DNA of 40,248 nt from the NCBI GenBank assembly GCA_019633425.1, contig WSUB01000264.1:1-40248 (forward strand), given 5' to 3'. Shown here piece by piece: positions 31,651 through 40,248 of this stretch. Origin of the DNA: Tulasnella sp. 424 (lineage: Eukaryota > Basidiomycota > Agaricomycetes > Cantharellales > Tulasnellaceae). Every line of letters begins with the position of its first letter. Within the stretch, counting starts at the first letter, position 1. Both the position numbers and the translations under genes were made by a program. The notes beneath the pieces were generated by a model. The model made no database searches. It was not told the DNA's origin and was given only the letters and a program-made list of their open reading frames with translations.

Positions 31651-33879
31651 CTACTGCGTTCCATTCTTTGCAACGAGGAGCGCCCGAAACTGTGACGCGG
31701 GATACCACCGAATAGGATCATACCCTCCAGGCTCATCTCTCAACACCTCCCCATCATCCTCCACCGCCCCGATCATTTCTTCCGCCAACCCGACGCTCAT
31801 TCCTTCTTCTCGAGCGACTTCCACAGATGAAAGCGCACCCAGTCCTCCACCCGTTTCCGTCTCCGAGATCATATATAGGAACCGAATCGAGAAGGCTTCA
31901 TGCGCGTACTTGGGGATGTGAAGCACAGAAAGACCGGACTTCTTGAACGTGCGTTGCTGAATTGCCGGTAAGGTGAATAAATGGAGGAGAGGAACGACGG
32001 ATATAAGTGTTGATGGCGGTAGGAGAGCTGCGGTGTCACCGTTAGTCATGAAGCTCGTGACATGAGGGGGGAGTCGACATACAGATCCCTCTAGCCCGAT
32101 TCCAAGCGCACCACACCTCGTCCAGCCCCATAATACCATTATGCTCTCCCATCAGACCCCCCCCGCCCGCACCTGCTCTGCCGGACCCGGTCAAAATTCC
32201 CGCCAGCTCCTTCGCCAACCCTTCAATATACTGATTCTCGTCCTTCATCATATCCTGCGTCACAGCCGTACTGGGTAAGCCCAACCTCGCCATTGACGAC
32301 CGAATAAACGTGGCTTCTTCTGGGACAGTCGTTGTCGCTGCTGCACTACCGGAAGACCCCGGGGATATAGCTCGTTGAGCCTCTTCCTGAGCGGTGAGCT
32401 TCTCGTTGAGAGTTTGAGCGATCTGGACCATTTGCTTGGCTTTTGCCATTAATGCTTCAAGGTCGCGTAATGAAACGCTTAGAGCTTCATTTTCGACGCG
32501 GGCTGTGGATTCGGCTGCTTGCATGATCCCGTCTGTTCGTGGTAGGTTACGTGTATCAGACCGCCGAGCTCTATACAACAAGTCGAATACACTTACGTAT
32601 ACCAGAGTAGACATTTGCGCTCTTGTTTGGAGAGCCACCAGCCGTCGCAGATTGGGTTTGCCTGTCCAGCGGCTTAGCGAATGGAAAAACACGTCCCGGT
32701 TAATCCATTTATCACTTCCAGGTCAGAAGTGATTGCACTAACCGACCCCTCCCAAGCCTTCCCCAACAACGTCTTTTTCAACGCCGCGTACCACACCTTC
32801 TCACCACCCCTCCGAAAGCTAATTTTGATCACTTCAGACCCTGGAGCGGGTGTAGTCGCTCGGGACACTGCTCCATACGTGCTCGTACTTGGGTCACTCC
32901 CACCACCAGATGTTCGTGCCGAGTCTCCTGTGAGTCCAGTTGCCGCTCCAGCTCTGCGAGATGTACCTGTGGACTGCTGCTGATGGGGAACACGGAGCGG
33001 TGTGGAGCACATCTCGCAGAGACGCATGGACGGATGGTTCAGGAACGTGCAAGCTGGGCACGAAATCGACCCATCCTCATTCACCGTCGCATTCGGTTGA
33101 GCATCCACCGAGTTCGGACTACCCTGCTGCTGCACGCCCGTCGAGGACAAAGGTCGAATCGGAGTCGGCGCGAGTAGGACTGGCTGAGGTACAGCGGGTC
33201 TCGCAGCGGGAACAGCGGCGGGGTCCCTCGTGACTCCGCATAGTTGACATTTCGGTCTTCCTTCGTTCGCGCTAGGAGGGTTGCTAAAGCTGCAGATGGG
33301 ACATATCCACGCTTCGATAAAGAAGCGGGTGCTCGACTGTTGTCCGCTTGCGCTGGTCGACGTCGTAGTCGGCTGGGTCGTCGTGGCTGCGGACGTTGAA
33401 GGGGACGTGGACTCTGGTGCTGCTTCGTCATCATCATCCCCACCTGAATCTCCCGGTGGGCCCAAGACAAGGGTGACCTTGGGGGAACTCTTGAGAAACC
33501 CAGCGTAAAACTCTGTTTGACGGACGTTGCTGAGGTTCAAAGCGAGGGAGTATGCTTGAGAGTTTAGGAGGTCGATGTAGAAAAGTCGGTGCGTCGTGAT
33601 GTGGACAACGCCGTTTTGGTGGTGGGGCGATTTTTCTTTGCTATTCAGGTATTTTGATTCGGTTTAACGGTGGATGGGATTGATGACATTCGGATAGATA
33701 GGTCGGTGCGGGGGACGCGGAATGAAGTGTAAGCCTGTGAGGTCCAACTTCGAAAGAAGATATGTACCTTACCCATCGTATAACCCTACTCCTTCTTGAG
33801 TCGCCACTAGTTCTTCATCAGAATATAGATGACCCCGAGCGGGTATTGAGCCGTTGATAGTTCGGGTATAGCGGTTCAT
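31651..33879 (-). CDS. VPS36: ESCRT-II subunit Vps36, 630 aa
   Basis: Exons on the minus strand: 33879-33773, 33640-32747, 32661-32597, 32532-32083, 32027-31651, phases consistent. Vps36 links ubiquitinated cargo and phosphoinositides to ESCRT-II at endosomes. The split GLUE domain starts at residue ~5 (TINGSIPARGHLYSDEELVA, GLYDG, NGVVHITTHRLFYIDLL, LSNVRQTEFYAGFLKSSPKV) and ends after the insert (EVIKISFRRGGEKVWYAALK). The insert carries two NZF zinc fingers: C149-x2-C152 with C167-x2-C170, and C230-x2-C233 with C244-x2-C247. This is the arrangement of yeast Vps36. The C-terminal winged helices include GLDEVWCAWNRARG, LLPPSTLISVVPLLH and the end DPIRWYPASQFRALL. The first intron (132 nt) is longer than the others. 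Start is the ATG giving MNRYTRTINGS. It is divergent from K3. Confidence 0.93.
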
Positions 33880-34810
33880 ATCAGTGGGGTCGGTGGTTGA
33901 TTAGAAAAGGGTATACAGTAATGTAGATCGAGACCTGGAGTCTATATTTTTTGGCGGTACAGCTCTTCTATGGAAATCCAGCGCTGCTTTGCCGAGTAGT
34001 CGAGAGTAGGGGAGATGATTGTGGGTCATCGTCATGGAACCGCGGAGACAAACGGTGATAGCTTGCCTATCACCTAAGAATTTCGCACCTTATGGCGCTC
34101 TGTTTCCTAGAGTGACTGCAGCGCGTTACCAGCGGCGAACAAGTGGCCAAACACGAACGACGCTGGTGAACTCCTTCATCTCAATTGTCCACATGTGATT
34201 TCTCAACACATACGAGAAACTGGGGCATGGTGGGCTGTCTAGACTGAAAGGCCACTAAAGAAAGCCCGGCCCCGCTCGAAGCAACCCCTCTTCGAAGTAC
34301 TATTACTCGGGAACCGGGAACCGGAAATTCTCTGCCTTGATCACGCGATTATGGCCTCAGAGCTACCTTTGGGTTTGCAGCGTGTGTATCTTCCATTCGA
34401 AATTTCAGGAGCCGTTGCTCCAATATGATAGCAGATGGGCTTACGATTGCACGAGTGGTTAAACGAGTGACAGACATATTCGATGAATGTATGGCGGCAT
34501 CGCTGTGAAACTCCGAAGGGGCTCATGATCACGGCGGTGAGTGGAACAAAGCCGAACAAAGCGGTGCACAGAACATCGAAGGTTTCTATCTATGGAGGTT
34601 CTCCCTTGCACGAACAACGACCTTACGTTCACCCTGCGTTGGTGCCCTCTGCTTTAAAGGCCGACATTGGACCTGACTCTCGTCCCCAGAGCTCCTTCGA
34701 CCCTCAGCAACAAGTACTTTGCCTCTCATCCTTAGCCATTCCACTTTGCTCCTTACCATTCCAAAATTCCTGCTCCCTCTGCATCTTCACCTCAAGTAAA
34801 CTCATATTTA
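33880..34810. promoter_or_regulatory. VPS36-K3 bidirectional promoter, first copy of 5-kb duplication edge
   Basis: 930 bp between divergent start codons. From about 33891 onward it matches 38900-39815 upstream of K4 with moderate divergence (blocks GGTGGTTGATTAGAAAA, GCGGTGCACAGAACATCGAA, GGTTTCTATCTA and CTCCCTTGCACGAAC). The duplication therefore begins only ~12 bp upstream of the VPS36 start codon, and K4 inherited the shared promoter without VPS36. Confidence 0.7.
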
Positions 34811-37800
34811 ATGGCGGACTCGGACTCAATGGTGGCCAAGCTCGCGGAAGGCGCCGACCCAAAGCTAAAAAAGGCTGTAAGGGCATTTTCACGACTTGAG
34901 ACTCGGAGAACAGTTACCGATATAGTATCTTCAAGCGAGATATCCTGAGCGGAATGTCCTCCCGTCGAATCGATCCCGCCAGAATCAAAATGAAGGAAAC
35001 CCAGACGGGCAAGAAAGGAGGTCAAGGCGTCGTTGTCATCGGAACGCTCAGTCCCCTCGGAGCATCGAAGGAAGGGGAACCCGAAATGAAAGTAGCTGTG
35101 AAAAAGCTCGAATGGAAGCGGGATGACGCGAAAGAGTCCGCAAAGTTTTTTAAGGTAACGTAGGCTGCATCGACTGTTTCCATCGTTCTAACTACTCTTC
35201 ATCAGTCTTTCGTAAACGAGCTCAGTCTTATGGCATCACTTTCTCACCCCAACATTATTGTTCTCGTCGGATTTGTCGAAGACATGCAAAAAGGAGACGT
35301 GTGGATGATTCTACCTTGGGAAGGGAATGGCAATGTTCGAGAATTTTTGCAGGGAGGCGAGTGGGATATTCCTGAGCGCATATCTCTCGTAAGTACAATC
35401 GACAATGCTAAGGAATATTTCTTCACTGATTTTGGTGTTTTTAGATTCAAGATATAGCAGACGGTCTGGAGTATTTGCATATTCAACAACCTCCCATTTG
35501 TCATGGTGACCTTAAGTCTGTGAGTCCGAGTCCCTGAGTGCATTTCTCAGCCTAATCCAATCTTCGTTCAGTTTAACATCCTTGTGAACTCCTCCAACAA
35601 TGCGGTTATCACCGACTTTGGGTCAGCTCGCATTCGGCGAAGCCTTGCATTAGAAGAAAAGGGCACTGGGCCGGCTAACGGTCCGGTTCATGACGAAACC
35701 GCGGAGGCGACCTCGCCAACGATCCAATTTGACCCCTCCACAATGGAGCTCACCTTGACCGGGCCGGGGTTTTCTCTGCGGTGGACAGCCCCTGAGGTGC
35801 TGAACAACGGGGTTCAGGATTTACCCAGCGACATGTGGGCTTTGGGGTGGGTTTGTTGGGAGGTGAGTAAAGCACGGCTCAGTCGATGTTCATCTTTTCT
35901 TTATTCACATCTGTGACTATATGTCAGGTTGTAACCGGTAGAATCCCCTTTGAAGATCTCAACCGCGACTCGCTCATTATAATAAACGCCATGAGGGGGA
36001 AATTGCCCGCGATTCGGGAGGACAACGAACTGTCCCTTGTTCTCTCCCTCTGTAATGCAATGTCGGATTGTTGGCTCGTAGATCCAACCAGAAGGATCGA
36101 TGCTTCTATGTTTCAGCAAAAGGTTGAGCTTATGGTCAGTACTTTTGGTAGAGAGAGTTGGGTAATCAATTCTGAAGTGAATCCCTACTAGCCTTCCGCA
36201 ACTCCTTCACATTATTCCGCTCCCGGTCAGAAGGTCCGGTCTGTGGAATTGCTCCTCGAGCTCGGGAGAACATATGACCTTCAGAACGATCTAGAGATGG
36301 CCGAGTCCCACTTCCGGTCTGCCCTAGATGTTGCGAGTGGGACGAAAAATGACTCGGCCAAGGCGAGTGCCCTGTATGGCCTCGGCCGAGTCCGCCGCAC
36401 CCAGTCGAGGTATCTGGAGGCGGAAAAGGCTTTCAAAGAAGCGTACGAGATCCATTCTCGCATACGAAATGACTTGGGCGCTGCAAACGCGTTGCAAGGT
36501 CTGGGATATATCTATGAAGCTCAGTCGAAGAACCAGGAGGCGGAGAACGCTTTCAGAGAAGCGCACGAGACCCATTCTCGCATCCACAATCACATGGGTG
36601 CCGCGAGCGCGTTGGAGGGTCTGGGAGAAGTATATCGCGCTCAGTCGAGGGATCAGGAGGCGGAGAAGGCCTTTAAGGAAGCGTACGAAATCCACTCTCG
36701 CATCGGCAACGACAAGGGCGCCGCAAACGCGCTGCAGGGTCTAGGGACCATCTATAACATTCAGTCGAGGAATCAGGAGGCAGAGAAGGCTTTCAGTGAA
36801 GCGCGCGATATCCACTTACGCATCGGCGACGACTTGGGAGCTGCGAATGCATTGCACGGTCTGGGAGATATTCATCGCGCTCGGTCAAACTATAGGGAGG
36901 CGGAGGAGGCTTACAGAAAAGTGCACGAGATCCATTCTCGCATTGGCAATCGCATGGGTGCCGCATACGCGTTGGAAGCTCTGGGAGAAGTATATCACGC
37001 TCAATCGAGGGATCAGGAGGCGGAGAAGGCTTTTAAGGAAGCGTACGAAGGCCACTCTCGCATCGGCAACGACAAGGGCACCGCAAACGCGTTGCAGGGT
37101 CTAGGGACCATCTATAACGTTCAGTCGAGGAATCAGGAGGCGGAGAAGGCTTTCATGGAAGCGCACGAGATCCACTCTCGCACCAGCAATGACCTGGGCA
37201 CTGCAAACGCGTTGAACGGTCTGGGAGACGTATATCGCGCCCAGTCGAGGGGTCAGGAGGCAGAGAAGGCTTTCAGGGAAGCGCACGAGATCCACTCTCG
37301 CATCAGCGATGACTTGGGTGCTGCAAACGCGTTGGAAGGCCTGGGAAATATCTACCTCGCTCGGTCAAGCTACCAGGAGGCGGAGAAAGCTTTCAGGGAA
37401 GCACATGAGGTCCATTCTCGCATCGGCAATGACTTGGGCTCTGCAAACGCGTTGGACGATCTGGGAGAATTATATCGCATTCAGTCGAGGGACCAGGAGG
37501 CGGAGATGACTTTCAGGAAAGCGCACGAGATCCACTCTCGTATTGGCAATGACCTGGGGGCTGCAAACGCGTTGCAAGGTCTGGGAAAAGTTTACCGCTC
37601 GCAATCAATGAACCGGGAGGCTGAGAAAGCCTTCAACGACGCTCAAAACATCTACTCTCGCATTGAAGACCACGTCGGCACCGGCAACGCATTACGCGGC
37701 CTCGCAATGCTCTATAGTGATCAGGACAGATACGACGACGCCGAGGCGTCCTACCGCTTTGCAATCGCTTCTTACGATCGTGCCGATGATGCTGACAGCA

Positions 37801-38513
37801 AAGCCCAAACGCTACTAGCCCTCGGGGAAGAACATCATACCCAGCATGCATACCTCAAGGCCGAGGAGGCTGCCAACGAAGCCCTTGCCATCTGGATCAG
37901 CATGGACGACGAGGAAGGCCAAGCGGATGCTTCATTGCTTCTGTCGAAGATTTTCAAGTCCCAGTCAAGGTACCCTGAAGCAAGAGAGGCGCTGGTTCAA
38001 GCTGAGGCTGCATATAACCGAATCGGCGCTGATGCAGAACGTGCAGCGACGTTGGATGAGCTCGGCGATGTCCACTTCGCTCAGGGCACGTACGACGAAG
38101 CAGAGGAGTGTTACCGCCTTGCTCAAGCCATATTATCAAGCAGGGGTGACGTCCATGGTGGAGCCAGGGAGTTGCGTAATCTCGGGGCACTTTATATCGA
38201 TCAGGGTCGACTCGACGAGGCGGTGGAGACCTTCGCCGAAGCACGCGTCGCATTTGCTAGCATTGCCGACGAGGCCTGTGAATCAAAGGCTGTAGCTGAG
38301 CTAGCGAGAGCGTACGCTTTACATGGCAAGCTCACCGAGGCGAAGGCCGCTTGGGCGGAGGCTCGCGAAATCTACGCGCAACTGCACGGGACCACAAGTG
38401 ACTCTGAGCAAGAATCATGCGAGGACGTAGAAACTGATTCAGAGTCATGCGAGGACGTAGGAACTGATTCAGAATCATGCGAGGACGTTGGAACGGATTC
38501 AGAATCAGAGTAA
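34811..38513 (+). CDS. Kinase-TPR fusion K3, catalytic motifs intact (1120 aa)
   Basis: Exons 34811-34876, 34936-35154, 35206-35388, 35445-35519, 35572-35862, 35928-36134, 36192-38513, phases consistent. Residues 23-347 are a TKL-like Ser/Thr kinase: Gly loop GKKGGQGVVVIG, VAVKKL (Lys78), FVEDMQKGDVWMILPWEGNG, HGDLKSFNILVN (Asp178, Asn183; HGD replaces HRD), DFGSAR (Asp196), an insert of about 40 residues, LRWTAPEVL, DLPSDMWALGWVCWE and CWLVDPTRRID. One large exon then encodes 18 TPRs of 40 residues (about 367-1085), typified by LGAANALQGLGEVYRAQSRD and QEAEKAFKEAYEIHSRIGN. Repeats 3-12 are very alike; 13-18 are diverged. The protein ends in an acidic tail of three SCEDVGTDSE units. It lacks the helical module and the dsRBD-like end of K2. 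Probably a soluble signalling kinase whose TPR solenoid binds partners. K4 is its tandem copy. Confidence 0.88.
36599..37318 (+). repeat. 360-bp higher-order TPR repeat in K3
   Basis: The three-TPR block at 36599-36958 recurs at 36959-37318. Shared order: GEVY.AQSRDQEAEKAFKEAY, then DKG.ANALQGLGTIYN.QSRN, then a third unit. The first 200 bp of the two blocks differ at only a few positions, including silent ones, which indicates recent duplication or gene conversion. Confidence 0.75.
38415..38504 (+). repeat. 30-bp minisatellite, three units (acidic tail)
   Basis: Three consecutive 30-bp units begin TCATGCGAGGACGT and each encode SCEDV.TDSE. Units differ at one to a few positions. The period is a multiple of three, so unit gain or loss keeps the frame. 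Confidence 0.85.
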
Positions 38514-39815
38514 CCAACTGTATCTATGTTAGTGGGCCCTTTCCAGTCGTAGCAGCCCACTGCTTGTGGTGCACGAGCTATTTATAGGTCCGCATACTGA
38601 TGCGCCCCTCAAATGTCTAACGACTGTCATTTTCCGGACGATTCCCCACATTCTTCTTACGTTCTGTTGACATATTTCTTGTGAACGTCTCTTCGGGTTA
38701 TGTCCCATCCTGCTTACTGTACGGTGAACAGGTCTGCTCGTATTACCAAATATGTTTTGTAGTTCACCTGTTTTTCACATGTATCTGCCTCCTATTCACC
38801 GCTTCGTAACCAAAACTCGATATTTTTATCGACCTTCGACCGAGGGTCATAGCCTGGCGAGGTCCAGCACTCTCAAATATGGGTTCGAGCGAGCAACGAC
38901 GGTGGTTGATTAGAAAATGGTATGCAGTAATGTAAATAAAGACCTACAGCCTATATGATTTTAGATGGTACAGCTCTTCTGTGGAGGTCCGGCGCTGCTT
39001 TGCCGGGTAGTCGGGAGTAGGGGATGACGGTGGGCCATGGTCCTAGAGCCGCGCGCGGAGACGAACGGTGATATCCTCTCCTCGGCTATCACCTAGGAAT
39101 ACACCTCTTCAAACCATACCTAGCAGCGAATAAGTGACCAAACACGAGCGACATTCCGATCTTTCACACGTGATTTCTCTTCAAGAACATCACGTATGAG
39201 AAACTTTAAATTGGACATGGTGGCTAATGTCTAGACTGAACGGCCACTAACGAAAGGCTAGCCTGCTCGAAACTATAGGGCCCGGGAACTAGGAACCAAT
39301 AAAGACCCTCTGCCTCGATCCCGCGATTATGGTCTCAGATCTGCCTTTTGGGGTGTGCAGGGTACGTACCGTTCCGCCGGGGATCCGAAATGGACGCTGC
39401 TGTTTCAGTATCGGATGGGTTTCCAATTGCATAAGTGGTAAACGAGTGACGAAATCTTCGACGAAAGCTGCTTAAATTCAACTCACTTTGATTGGACGGA
39501 AGCATCGCTTGAATGGTGCTCCGAATGGGGCTCACCCCGTGAGTGGAACAAAACCGAACAAAGCGGTGCACAGAACATCGAAGGTTTCTATCTAATGGAA
39601 GTCCTCCCTTGCACGAACCACAGCCTTACCTCCACCCTGCGTTCCTGCCCTCTATTTTAAAGGCCGACATTGGAGCTGACGTTCGTTCTCAGAGCCCATC
39701 CGAACTTCAGCAACACTAGTACTTCGCCTCTCATCCTTAGCCATTTCACCTCCTTCCCGTACCATTCCAACATTTCGGCTCCCTCCATCTTCACCTCAAC
39801 CAAACTTCATATTGA
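38514..39815. promoter_or_regulatory. K3-K4 spacer with duplicated promoter
   Basis: 38514-38899 is K3 3' flank with no gene seen. 38900-39815 is the second copy of the K3 upstream region (33891-34810), offset ~5.0 kb, and should drive K4. Short minus-strand frames here have no paralogue support. Confidence 0.65.
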
Positions 39816-40248
39816 ATGGCGGACTCGGACTCGACGGCGGCCAAGCTCGCGGAAGACGCCAACCAAAAGCTAAAAAAGGCTGTAAGGGTATTTCGCCAAT
39901 TGAGACAACGGTTACTGATATAGTATCTTCAAGCGAGATATTCTTAGCGGCATGTCCTCCATTCGAATTGATTCCGCCAGAATCAAAATGAAAGAAACCC
40001 AAACGGGCAAAAAAGGCGGTCAAGGCGTCGTTGTCGTCGGAACGCTCACTCCCCTCGGAGCATCGAAGGAAGGGGAACCCGAAATGAAAGTAGCTGTGAA
40101 GAAGCTCGAATGGAAGCGAGATGACGCGGAAGCGTCCGCAAAGTTTTTTAAGGTATCGTAGACTGCATCGCCTGTTTCCATCGTTCTAACTACTCTTCAT
40201 CAGTCTTTCGTAAACGAGCTCAGTCTTATGGCATCACTTTCTCACCCC
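39816..40248 (+). CDS. Kinase-TPR fusion K4, 5' part only (runs off window)
   Basis: Exons 39816-39881 (MADSDSTAAKLAEDANQKLK), 39934-40152 (Gly loop GKKGGQGVVVVG, VAVKKLEWKRDDAE, SAKFFK) and the start of exon 3 at 40204 (SFVNELSLMASLSHP), cut by the window edge. Exon lengths and phases equal those of K3, and most codons are the same. The Gly loop and catalytic Lys are intact. Whether it has TPRs, a helical module or an acidic tail cannot be seen. Confidence 0.85.

Noticed and set aside
36243..38300. Regular 120-bp direct repeats as a CRISPR-like or satellite array
   Set aside because: The repeats are coding, have no unique spacers, and each encodes a TPR in the K3 frame. The host is a eukaryote with spliceosomal introns.

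Overview
This window reads as nuclear DNA of a basidiomycete fungus, most likely an agaricomycete. The genes are dense and carry many 50-65 nt GT-AG introns with CTRAY-like branch sites and CT-rich leaders. The gene content is also fungal: Erg2, Vps36 with two zinc fingers, a type II haloacid dehalogenase, and large kinase-TPR fusion proteins. The genus cannot be fixed from the sequence alone. All gene models were built by hand from reading frames, splice phases and comparison between paralogues inside the window.

Layout. 1-11.7 kb is an accessory block: an unknown gene A1 (-), a kinase-TPR gene K1 (+) with a damaged kinase domain, a small membrane-protein gene, a second A-family gene A2 (-), and a ~1.9 kb inverted-repeat transposon (9303-11200) with a decayed DUF6589-like ORF. 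11.7-17.7 kb is K2, a 15-exon, 1737-residue kinase-TPR protein. It carries two copies of a four-exon helical module and ends in a domain resembling a double-stranded RNA-binding domain. 18.4-33.9 kb is mostly housekeeping: a haloacid dehalogenase (-), two intact tandem ERG2 genes (+), a conserved unknown (+), an SCM3/HJURP-like centromere protein (+), a decayed TatD copy (-), a decayed SCM3-like fragment (+), an intact TatD (-) and VPS36 (-). 34.8-40.2 kb is K3, the best preserved kinase-TPR gene with 18 TPRs, followed by the first three exons of a tandem copy, K4.

How the parts relate. K1-K4 are one family. All share a TKL-like kinase with identical intron positions, then a long run of 40-residue TPRs encoded by 120-bp repeats in one exon. 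They differ in what follows: K1 has one helical module, K2 has two plus the dsRBD-like end, and K3 has an acidic tail. Catalytic motifs are lost stepwise (K3 DFG, K2 DFQ, K1 GFW with the catalytic-loop Asn also changed). This suggests a receptor or scaffold family diversifying by duplication, repeat exchange and domain gain. The dsRNA-sensing or defence reading of K2 is inference only.

The window is rich in recent tandem duplications: ERG2 (2.0 kb offset), SCM3-TatD (about 2 kb), K3-K4 (5.0 kb offset), and probably the A-K divergent pairs.
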